In this document: positions 55,710-64,000 of the stretch, in pieces
Position numbering within the stretch: the first letter of the stretch is position 1
How the letters are laid out: the number at the start of each line of letters is the position of its first letter
NCBI RefSeq assembly: GCF_030272615.1
Contig: NC_081414.1
Coordinates: forward strand, 812,175,069-812,239,068
Source of the DNA: Cryptomeria japonica
Taxonomy: Eukaryota; Streptophyta; Pinopsida; Cupressales; Cupressaceae
DNA: 64,000 nt
Reading direction: 5' to 3'
Made by a program: the position numbers and the translations under genes
Notes under the pieces: model-generated
The model's database searches: none
What the model was told of the DNA's origin: nothing
What the model saw: only the letters and a program-made list of their open reading frames with translations

Positions 55710-55759
55710 ATTTTTTTCACATCGCCACTTTTTGGCCCCCCTTGAACCTGCACTAACCC
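55710..55759 (-). repeat. Right terminal inverted repeat of the giant transposon
   Basis: On the minus strand it starts GGGTTAGTGCAGGTTCAAGG, then GGGGCCAAAAAGTGGCGATG, mirroring the left end. Confidence 0.65.
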
Positions 55760-56028
55760 CAAATATAGTATTGTTTCTACAACATCTCCCCAATATTAAT
55801 TTGGGAGTCCCTTTTCTTTGAGTAGGCTCCTTTCCATATCCACAATGGTCCTATCCTTCCTCTCAGCCACTCCCTTTTGATGTAGAGTATAAGTGGTTGT
55901 TAGATCCTTCTTGATGCCATTTTGCTTGCAAAAATTCACAAAAGCATTTGAGGTATACTCTCCTCCATGATCTGATGTTAGGAACTTTATTTAATTTCCA
56001 CTCTCCTTTCTATCTTAGGCTTTAAACA
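55760..56028 (-). pseudogene. Copia integrase core, continuation of the element at 35-39 kb
   Basis: On the minus strand it reads KFLTSDHGGEYTSNAFVNF, CKQNGIKKDLTTTYTLHQKG, VAERKDRTIVDMERSLLKEK, then YWGDVVETILYL at the junction. SDHGGEY and VAERK carry catalytic D and E. The next residues, LINRSPAK, are encoded at 39,436 leftwards. Its upstream end is cut by the Gypsy LTR at about 56,030-56,092. Confidence 0.85.
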
Positions 56029-56091
56029 ACAAAAACTTATAAAAAAATTCAAATTTATGTTTAAAAAAATAAACTTATGTTCTATAGTTAT

Positions 56092-56853
56092 TGTATATGA
56101 TGAAAATGGATAGTGAAATAAACAATATTGAAAGACTAACAAAGATCCAACCACAAAACCCTAGCCTAACAATGAAATTAATCCACCATACACAAATGAA
56201 GATACCTAAGACCATGCAAATAAAAAAATAAACCAAATATACCATTCACATGTCTAGTAGGGTTTCAATCTCCATTTCTTCCTATCTCCATTGATCTTGT
56301 TTGATATATTTGCTCTCAGATATTATGTGCACAAGAGCTCAACAAAGAATGGATTGTGATTGATAGCTTGATTGCAAGATGGCTTGATTGACACAATCAT
56401 TAGGATTGATAATGAAAGAAGCATCCTCTTATATAGAGAACATTGTAGGAAATGTAGGGATAAGATTAAGAGGTGTAAAGATAAATGGTTGGCTAGGATT
56501 AAAGGGTAGGTAGAGGAAATAATTAAATGATAAAGGGGGTAGGTAAGAGAAGATTAAGATATGCATGACATGTGTCATGGGTATGAAAGGCTAATAAATT
56601 TAAAAAAAAAATAAAGATTCATTTAATTAATAGAGAAAGTGAGATCAATTAAATAAATAAAGTATTTATTTAATTTCAGAAAATGGCAATTTAAATAAAT
56701 TAAAGTTTATTTAAATTAGGAAAAGCTTAGAAGAGTATTAATGAATTAATTAATTAAATAAATATTTATTTAACTAATAGAAGACTTAGGATAAAATAAT
56801 TAAATAAATATAAATATTTATTTAATTAGACAAGACAATTTTAGGTGTCTACA
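56092..56853 (-). repeat. Gypsy 3' LTR
   Basis: 762 bp, on the minus strand TGTAGACACCTAAAATTGTC ... CATATACA. It has a TATA-like TATATAAG (56,436-56,428). Related in inverted orientation to 37,977-38,686. The interior of the element lies to the right and runs off the window. Confidence 0.8.
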
Positions 56854-56870
56854 TTTCGCTCCTCTTTGAG
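56854..56870 (-). other. Gypsy polypurine tract
   Basis: On the minus strand ctcaaagaggagcgaaa directly precedes TGTAGACACC, a typical plant Gypsy polypurine tract and LTR start. Confidence 0.8.
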
Positions 56871-57090
56871 ACAGTGCAACTTGTTGTGTTGGTTCAAAGA
56901 AGATAAGATAAAGTGATAAAAAGTTGCCCCAGGATGGGAATGATATGCCCCCTCGAAGGATTAGATAAAAAGACTGAAAGAGTTGCAAACAGTCTCTTGA
57001 TAAGCAAGAAAGGCTAGAAAGGACTGACAAGATAGGATGACAAGGTCACGCAGGAAAAAGACTGATACAAGAGACTAGGGTTAGGTGGCC

Positions 57091-57100
57091 TATAAAATAG
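57091..57100 (+). promoter_or_regulatory. TATA box of the PMD gene
   Basis: TATAAAATAG about 100 bp upstream of the PMD start codon at 57,193, with no competing ATG between. Confidence 0.6.
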
Positions 57101-57258
57101 GGCCATAAGGAAAACATCCTCATTTTCATCCACACACTTAAGAGATCAGAGTGTAGAGAAAGAGAAAAGACCAGTCAGAGTAGTCAGCAACAATGGATAG
57201 ACTTCACAGGCTTGTTCGAGTCCAATACTATTAGGGACTAGACGACATGGGGGAGCCA

Positions 57259-58070
57259 GTAAGTACCTCTAAGCCACTTTGTATTTTTGTGCATTTATTT
57301 CTGTCATTGTTGCATTTTAGGGTAGATAAACAAAAACACAAAATTGGTGTTTTGCACTAGAAATGCTTCTAGGTCAATGTCACGCATGTCTAGGTAGGAT
57401 AGTCATGTCTACGTTAAGTTTGGTTGCATTTATGAATGTAATAGTTGTGTTTATGTTCAGTAAGGATGCATTTATGTACAGAAGGCACATCTATGTCACA
57501 AAGATGTATTAATGTAGGGCAGTGTTGCGTTTATGATGTTCAGGCATATCTAGGGCATAAAAACATACTTTGGTTAATAAAAAACCATGTTTGCATTGTA
57601 AAAATGCTTTTGTGTCTAAGTGGGCACAAGTCAGCAGTTTTGCAGTGAACATACACTTTCGATTGGATAAGTTGTTGAGAGGATAAAGTCAAGAAAGTAC
57701 CCTAGGAAGACAAAGTGAGATATAGGCTAGAATTGACAATTCTATGATAAACATACATTGTCAATTGGATAAGCTGCTGAGAGGATTCACTCAAGTAGGG
57801 CCTCTAAATAGGATCAAATGCAATGTGATGAAAATATATACTAGGGTGTAATGCCATGTCCTAGACATAAGAACTAGGATAGGAGTAGCACTATATCATA
57901 GTGATGAGTACCACTAGGATTGACATTATTGGTTTAACTAGATGTAGGAGTACTCTACTAAGATAGAGTCATAGGAGAGATTTCCTATGAAACATAGGTT
58001 GTGACTAGAGTTCACCTTTGAGGAGTAGGTAGTTATCGCAGGTATGGGAATGAGACATATCATGTATCTT
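57259..58070 (+). other. Intron 1 of the PMD pseudogene
   Basis: Starts at GTAAGTAC. It contains loosely repeated tgcatttatg/tgtttatg phrases (57,360-57,610) and a ~100-bp spaced duplication. The acceptor is not certain; an AG near 58,070-58,090 is plausible. Confidence 0.5.
57645..57810 (+). repeat. Diverged ~100-bp duplication in the PMD intron
   Basis: attggataagttgttgagag (about 57,663) and attggataagctgctgagag (about 57,765), each preceded by an acatacattgtc-like stretch and followed by caag/tagg phrases. Confidence 0.6.
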
Positions 58071-58115
58071 CCTAAGATTTAGGCAAACAGAGGATTACTG
58101 ATTGCTCTCGCAGAT

Positions 58116-61100
58116 TGTGAGATTTTGCCAAGATCAAGAGGCAATGGAAAACACAAATAAGAGAGAACAAAATAGATGATAGAAATAAACTGTATTCTAT
58201 CAAGATAAAAATACTGATCAACTAGATCATCAAGCGTTCAATTACATACAATGAATATGAGCCTACTTATATAGGCAAGGCTATATGGATATGTGAGCAT
58301 ACAAACATGACATGTGGCTCAATAAGAAATAAGGGTAGGTAGGAAATAGGTGTGGGTAGGTAGGAGAAACAATATAATAGTTCACATGAGGTGGATCACC
58401 CATTGAATGTGGAGTGTAACAACAAGATAAGTCCACAAAAGGTGGAAATTCTCCTACACACACTATCCCAATGTGGCACAAACACCTAAGTATCTCATAC
58501 CAAAACTAATATGAAATGCATATCCTAAGTAAACTTAAGTATAGTGTAATAATATCCAAGATGAATAATTATTTACACCAACACCCCCCCTTAAGTGCAA
58601 CTTAGGGGAATGCACTAAAGTCTACAATACAAGTAAGCAATGCAATATGGGTCCCAGCTACGAGGCCATGTTAGGTACCCATGTACAAATGAAAATGCAT
58701 GCAAACCAATGCAATGAAATCTCTCACAAAGTGGGGAAAGAGAGAAAAATCAAATAGGAAAAAACCCTCCTCCAAAAGAGAAATGAAAACTAGATACAAA
58801 GAACTCTCATAGAAGTATGTGAAAGACAAAACCCCATGTGAGGAAAAAGTCTCCCCCATATGAGAGAAGAAGAGAAGCTAGGAAGCCCCCCCTCAATGTG
58901 GAATCTGCACCAATGATAGAAGCTCGATGTATGAAGAAACTTCTCTATGAACATTGAACAACATTCCTCCCCTTAGGAAGAAACAAAACCAAAGGTGTAT
59001 CCATGAAGTATCCCCAATCATGAAGGGAAGATGTATGAAAAAAACTCATGATGAATGGAATCTCTGAAAACTACTCAAGTGTCCCCATGTTGATGCTGAA
59101 AGATACCCCCTCCAAAGGTGGTAAACTGTGCCACACTGCTGAAAAAGGCACTCCAAGATCTAGTGGACATGGATGTAGAACATGTCCCAAAGACTCACAT
59201 GTCTCCTTAAGAGATAAAGAGACCTCCTCCAACTGCTGTACATAAGTATCCACAATCATGTCAACCTCAAAAGAATGATCATGTAGAGAATTAACAAGAG
59301 GGTCAGAGTGTTCCCTCGCAACAATCGAAGAAGGATCACCTTCATCAAAGAGAAGATGAATGTCATCAATGATGTCTCCCAAATCTCCAATATAGGATTC
59401 CACAAACAAACCTGCAATGTCTGTCAAGTAATCATCCCATGAATCTAAAGCTAGAAGACAATGGATATCCTGTTGCACTGAATCAGATGAAGGAAAAACT
59501 GTTGCACTATCTGCATCATTAGGTGCAACAGGTGATGTGATATCAATATGAGGAGTTGAAATACAAGGCTCAATAACATGGTCACATGTGAGAATCCCAA
59601 TGTTCAAGTGCCCAAAGTTCTCCTCAAAATCTGAACCATCACAAGAAGTGTGATCTTCATGTATAGAATCATCAAATGTGAAATCATCATCATCAACAAA
59701 ATCTGAAAAGAAGTATAAATGAGATGTATGATCAACCACCCTAGTCGCAATGATAGCTCTAGTCTCCAATTCTCTAATGAAAACTGACTCAGGTATGAAC
59801 TCCACAACTCTCTTAGTTGCGTCATGTGTGATTTGATAGATGGAAAGGAGATTGTTTGTCAAGTGGGGTACACAACACATTATTGAAGGAGTTATCCCCA
59901 ATGTCAATAGATCCTTTCCCAATCACATCCATGTATGTATGATTTCCCATCAAAATCTGCGGCATGGTGCAAGGCTCAAATGTAGAGAACATAGATTGTG
60001 AAGATTCCATATGATGAGAAGCCCTTGAATCTAGAAGCCTTCTCTTTGAATCATGACTTGTTGTAGCCCAAAGAGCTTTTCCTTTTCTTGTCCCAAAAGA
60101 GTGAGTCTTCCCACTTGTAGAAGCCATGAATGCTTGCCCTTTTCCTTTTGAATGTGAGGAAGTGGAAGTTGATGAATCATCCTTCTTGTAGACATTAGGC
60201 AAATCAACATTATGCTTTTTGAGGATATGTGTGAGCTCATCAATCTTCTTAGAATGGCAATGATGCTCCTCATGACCAAACGTTTTATAATAGGAACAAG
60301 TAGGTATATTCCTCTTTGGTGAGTTATCCCTCTTGGAAGAGGGTGAATCTCCTTGTTGTGGAGAGGATGATGCTTTGTCCTTAGGCTTTGATTGCCATTT
60401 CTTCTTATTTGAGTTGTCCTTTCCTTGATTTCCTTTGTTCCCTTGATTTTCCACTAATGCTTGAGACTTAGAAGCCTTAAGAATGCCCATGCTTATCAAC
60501 TTAGTTTGTTCCATCATCAACATTTCAGTGAAAGCATCAAATGTAGGCATTGTGTAGCTTGAACCCATTGTCATCGTATGGGTTTGGAAACTAGAAACAA
60601 ATGTTGCATATTCTTGTGGAAGCTTGCCCATCAAGTTGAAGATCAATTAAGTATCATTCTTATCAATGCCACAATCCTTGAGTTGTGCCCTCAACTCATT
60701 TGCCTTAGTGACATAATCTTGTTTAGTATCAAAGTTCTTGGGATCTAACATGGTGAGATCACTATCAATCTGATATCCCCTAATCTCATCAACTTGACCA
60801 TACAAGTCTTGAAACTTTTGCAAAGCATCCTTGATTAGAGTACACTTCTCAATATGAAAAATGAGATCCTTTGATACATACTTTCTTAAGGTACCAATTG
60901 CCATGATATTTTTAGCGAGCCAATCCAAGTGACCAACTGGATCAACCTTAGGATCAGTGGGAGTAATAATAGTTCCATCAATATAATGAGTTAGTCCTTT
61001 TTCCATAAGTTTACTCCATGCATCAATTTTCCAAGTAGCATAATTATGAAGAGTTAATAGAGGAAACTTAGAAGAACCCATAGCAACATAAAGGAAGGAA

Positions 61101-62364
61101 CACAAGAGCACAAAAGCACAAGAGACACCCCCCAAATTCACTCAATAAAAGTACCCCCCAAAAAATGATGATTTTGGCACTTTATATGTAGTGCGTGTAC
61201 AATAGTCCACTTGCAAAAAATGGAAAGGTGGACTTCTGATTTTGTTTTACAACTATCCCAATAGGCTGAGAACTACAAAGCAAAAGATCAGAAAGATAGA
61301 TCTATGCAATACAAATGCCAAATTGGCCAAATAAAACTATATGATGAAAGTACAATTTCTACCCAAAATTGCTGAAAACTGATAGCAGATTATGAAAGTA
61401 GATGGAAAATTATGCACTTAAAAAAAAATGGCACTTGAAAAGGAGTCTATATGAGCCCAAATGAAGCCTCCAAAGTTGTAAAAATTGGGATTCCATGAAT
61501 TCTAAAATACCTATATCTGAAAATCAAAAAAATAATGTACCATTGTACCAATCACAAAATTCTACCCCAAAACAAAAAAAAAATCTCAAAAAACTGAGTC
61601 GGGATGGGTGAGATATCACTATTTGAAAATTGCCTGCAAAATTATAATTTCTTGAAAATTTCCGCCGTGGCTTCAAACTTCAAATGCCTCTAGATTTGGC
61701 CTCCAAAGTCCAATTTGGATGAAACAAAAGGCAAAACTGACTTTCTTGGACCTCCTCAATCTAATGGTGACCTCAGATTTGACCCATCAAGATTCAACAA
61801 TAACCTACAATAGAAAGCTCCAAAATACACAACTCCAAATAACATCAAATTTCTCTCATTTGGTAAAGCAATGACACTCTAATGGCTCTGATACCATGTG
61901 AGACTTTGCCAAGATCAAGAGGCAATGGAAAACACAAATAAGAGAGAACAAAATAGATTATAGAAATAAATTGTATTCTATCAAGATGAAAATACTAAAC
62001 AATTGGATCATCAAGCGTTCAATTACATACAATGAATATGAGCCTGCTTATATAGGAAAGGCTATATGGATATGTGAGCATACAAACATGACATGTGGCT
62101 CAATAAGAAACAAGGTTAGGTAGGAAATAGGTGTGGGTAGGTAGGAGAAACAATATAATAGTTCACATGAGGTGGATCACCCATTGCATGTGGAGTGTAA
62201 CAACAAGATAAGTCCACAAAAGGTGGAAATTCTCCTACACACACTATCCCAATGTGGCACAAACACCCAAGTGTCTCATACCCAAACTACTATGAAATGC
62301 ATTTCCTAAGTAAACTTAAGTATAGTGTAATAATATCCAAGATGAATAATTATATACACCAACA
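58116..62364 (-). mobile_element. Young non-autonomous Copia-type LTR element (gag-protease only)
   Basis: The two LTRs (58,116-58,583 and 61,897-62,364) are both 468 bp and differ at about 19 positions (about 96% identical). CAGAT is duplicated exactly (58,111-58,115 and 62,365-62,369). A perfect primer-binding site and a G-rich polypurine tract fix the minus orientation. It encodes gag and part of protease, then an acidic ORF, and lacks integrase, RT and RNase H. It sits inside the PMD coding exon. It needs enzymes from an autonomous relative. Confidence 0.95.
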
Positions 62365-64000
62365 CAGATAAATGGCACTCTAAGACTTGTTCGTTTCATT
62401 TGCTGACTCGTGAGATGTCAGTCACTTTAGAACATATTTATAGGATCCTGAGGATATCGATCCATGGCAAGCTAGTGCCTTATGACAGAGAGGGAGACAA
62501 GGATGCATTGAGACTAGTCTTTGGAGACCCAAATCTAGAGATGAGATTGGGTCATGTCAGCTAGGATGTCATGCTATCTACTAGACGCAGACTACTGGGA
62601 GTAGTTGGCGAAGTGATTAGTGGTTACCTTTGTCCAGGCAAGGCAACATGAGGTATGGTTGTTGGCTGGGGGAGGACTTTAGAGACACTGGTGACACAAC
62701 ACACTAGATATGCATGGGGTCCATGTGTATTGGCACATTTATATCATGAGCTTCACCAATTTGTGTATCTTGATTGTTGTGGGTTAGGTTGCAAGGTGAC
62801 TCTACTATAGGTGTGGTCCTATGAGCACATTATAGTGACTAGACCAGTTCACTTTAGAGGGAGAGGACATGGACAATCATATGCACACTTATATCATATG
62901 ATCACTTTTCAACCACAGATTGGGAAGGGGGACTATTGCAGATAGGTTATTGATGACATGCATAGTGTCATATGGAGACCCCATCTTGACTGTGAGGATT
63001 GGGAGGAGGATGCCACAAAGATACCTTATGTTTTCAAGAGTAGGTATCTAATTGGGTAGATATCTTATATACAAGATAGATGTCTCATTGACATGGTATA
63101 CAGGTAGTTTGGGCAGCAGCAAAGGATGCCTCAAGGATCTGGCAAGTTCGCATGGACAGTGTGGGACCAAGCTCACTAGGGGCCGATTTTGTCCTATGAT
63201 GCTACGGTGACACATTTTGAGTAGATGATTCTAATGCCTTCAGATCTCCTATGGGATGTGGTTGGTGGAGGTATAGATGCAGAGTATGATTCTTATTTTG
63301 CAGCACATCCGATACCAATATTGACAGATCTAGATGAGCCTGTGGAAGCAGAGGATGATGATGATGAGGATGATGAGGAAAGGGGTAGCAATAAAAAGAG
63401 GATACAAAGAGGAGGAGCAATGAGTAGGGTGGTTAGGGGTAGGGGTGTATAGAGAGATGTTGGGGATAGGGTTGAGGAGAGATAGGATATACAAGGAGGG
63501 AGCCCATCGAGATCACCAAGGGGTAGAGGAGGACAAGTGCTACAAGTTGGTGCACATGTATAGGGACAGGTACTAAGGAGGGATTCTCAAGGATAGGTAC
63601 TGGAATAGGATAGGTAGGAAGAGGGTGTTCAGGGTGGAGATAAGGAGGAGTATGAGTTGTTAGCACTACGAGAGATTGCAGCAGGATAGGCTAATGAAAT
63701 TGAGGATCTTGAGAGAGTGGTGACTTGATTGAGGCAATAGTCAATAAAGATGCAAGGGGAGAGGGATTAGGCCATCCAGATGTACATTGAGGCTAAGGAG
63801 GCACTAAGGGAAGGCAGGAGAGAAACAAAGGACATAGGGGATGGATACACATATGTCCTATGGGCAAGAGAGGAGATATCCTACTAGAGAGATTTGTAAG
63901 TTATGCAATTGTTCCTCTAGAGCTGAGGGCTGGGAGCTTCAGGAGATCTTCTAGGATGACTACCATAGGGGGAGGGGATAGATAACAGGCATCCAATGGC

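Larger units (their letters stand above)
39437..55759. mobile_element. Putative giant DNA transposon, 16.3 kb
   Basis: It splits a Copia integrase gene so cleanly that removing it, with one copy of CAAA, restores the Copia reading frame. CAAA is found at 39,433-39,436 and 55,760-55,763. The termini are inverted repeats: GGGTATATACAGGATCATGG inward from the left and, on the other strand, GGGTTAGTGCAGGTTCAAGG from the right. Both then reach GCCAAAA and, after a small gap, AAGTGGC. Inside are a transposase-like ORF, a multi-exon gene on the opposite strand, a 358-bp tandem repeat, GATATC-rich subterminal sequence, and a 6.8-kb fold-back module. I cannot assign a superfamily. Both genes carry stops or frameshifts, so this copy is inactive. 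Confidence 0.75.
57193..63890 (+). pseudogene. Plant mobile domain (PMD) protein, split by an LTR element
   Basis: PMD proteins occur as host genes and as cargo of transposons. Exon 1 (57,193-57,258) starts MDRLHRLVRVQYY and ends at a perfect donor GTAAGTAC. An intron with degenerate repeats follows to about 58,070. The main exon reads LLIALAD up to the CAGAT site at 58,115, is interrupted by the element at 58,116-62,364, and continues in frame at 62,370 (KWHSKTCSFHLLTREMSVTL, LEMRLGHVSWDVM, GWGRTLETL, TRYAWGPCVLAHLYHELHQF, IWRPHLDCEDWEED, IPYVFKSRYLIG), then an acidic run and a Glu/Arg-rich tail. I count 19 in-frame stops, 17 of them TAG. No indel is needed from 62,370 to 63,880. It runs opposite to the adjoining Gypsy LTR. 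Confidence 0.85.

Overview
This is nuclear DNA from a land plant with a large, repeat-packed genome. The mix of L1-like LINE, Copia and Gypsy elements, heavily decayed copies, very long nested insertions and a plant mobile domain (PMD) pseudogene suggests a gymnosperm, but nothing here fixes the species. I found no intact host gene, no rRNA, no tRNA and no CRISPR. Almost everything that codes is transposon-derived and broken by stop codons.

Layout. 1-4.3 kb: L1-like LINE on the minus strand, running off the left edge before its reverse transcriptase. 4.3-7.6 kb: unexplained intergenic DNA. 7.6-9.2 kb: decayed plus-strand Copia remnant. 11.0-26.8 kb: a Copia element (plus strand) whose two LTRs each carry an insertion. 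A probable solo LTR (11.29-12.71 kb) sits in the 5' LTR, and a complete minus-strand LTR element (19.45-26.20 kb, CTAAG target duplication) sits in the 3' LTR. That inner element has a gag-like region with four zinc-knuckle-like motifs and several kilobases of unrecognised coding sequence instead of pol. 26.9-29.6 kb: two units of a coiled-coil gene-like family sharing a 3' tail. 29.6-33.2 kb: AT-rich DNA and a microsatellite. 33.24-33.70 kb: a complete SINE with 17-bp target duplications.

35.4-56.0 kb: a minus-strand Copia element that is the landing site for other elements. Its integrase gene is split by a 16.3-kb insertion (39,437-55,759). The insertion starts and ends with matching inverted termini (GGGT...), is flanked by CAAA on both sides, and the Copia reading frame continues exactly across the empty site. 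I interpret it as a giant DNA transposon. It carries a decayed transposase-like ORF on the plus strand, a six-exon gene with phase-0 introns on the minus strand, a 358-bp tandem repeat between the two, recurring GATATC-containing subterminal motifs, and a large fold-back module. That module has the order inverted repeat, (GA)n, about 17 copies of a ~330-bp self-complementary repeat, (CT)n, inverted repeat. This is the most novel object in the window.

56.1-64 kb: the 3' LTR and polypurine tract of a minus-strand Gypsy element, next to an oppositely oriented PMD pseudogene with its own TATA box. The PMD coding exon is interrupted by a young, complete, non-autonomous LTR element (58,116-62,364, CAGAT target duplication, LTRs about 96% identical) that encodes gag and protease but no integrase or reverse transcriptase.

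In-frame stops in the best preserved pseudogenes are mostly TAG, as expected if methylated CAG sites have mutated to TAG in silenced repeats. All positions, counts and identities were worked out by eye.
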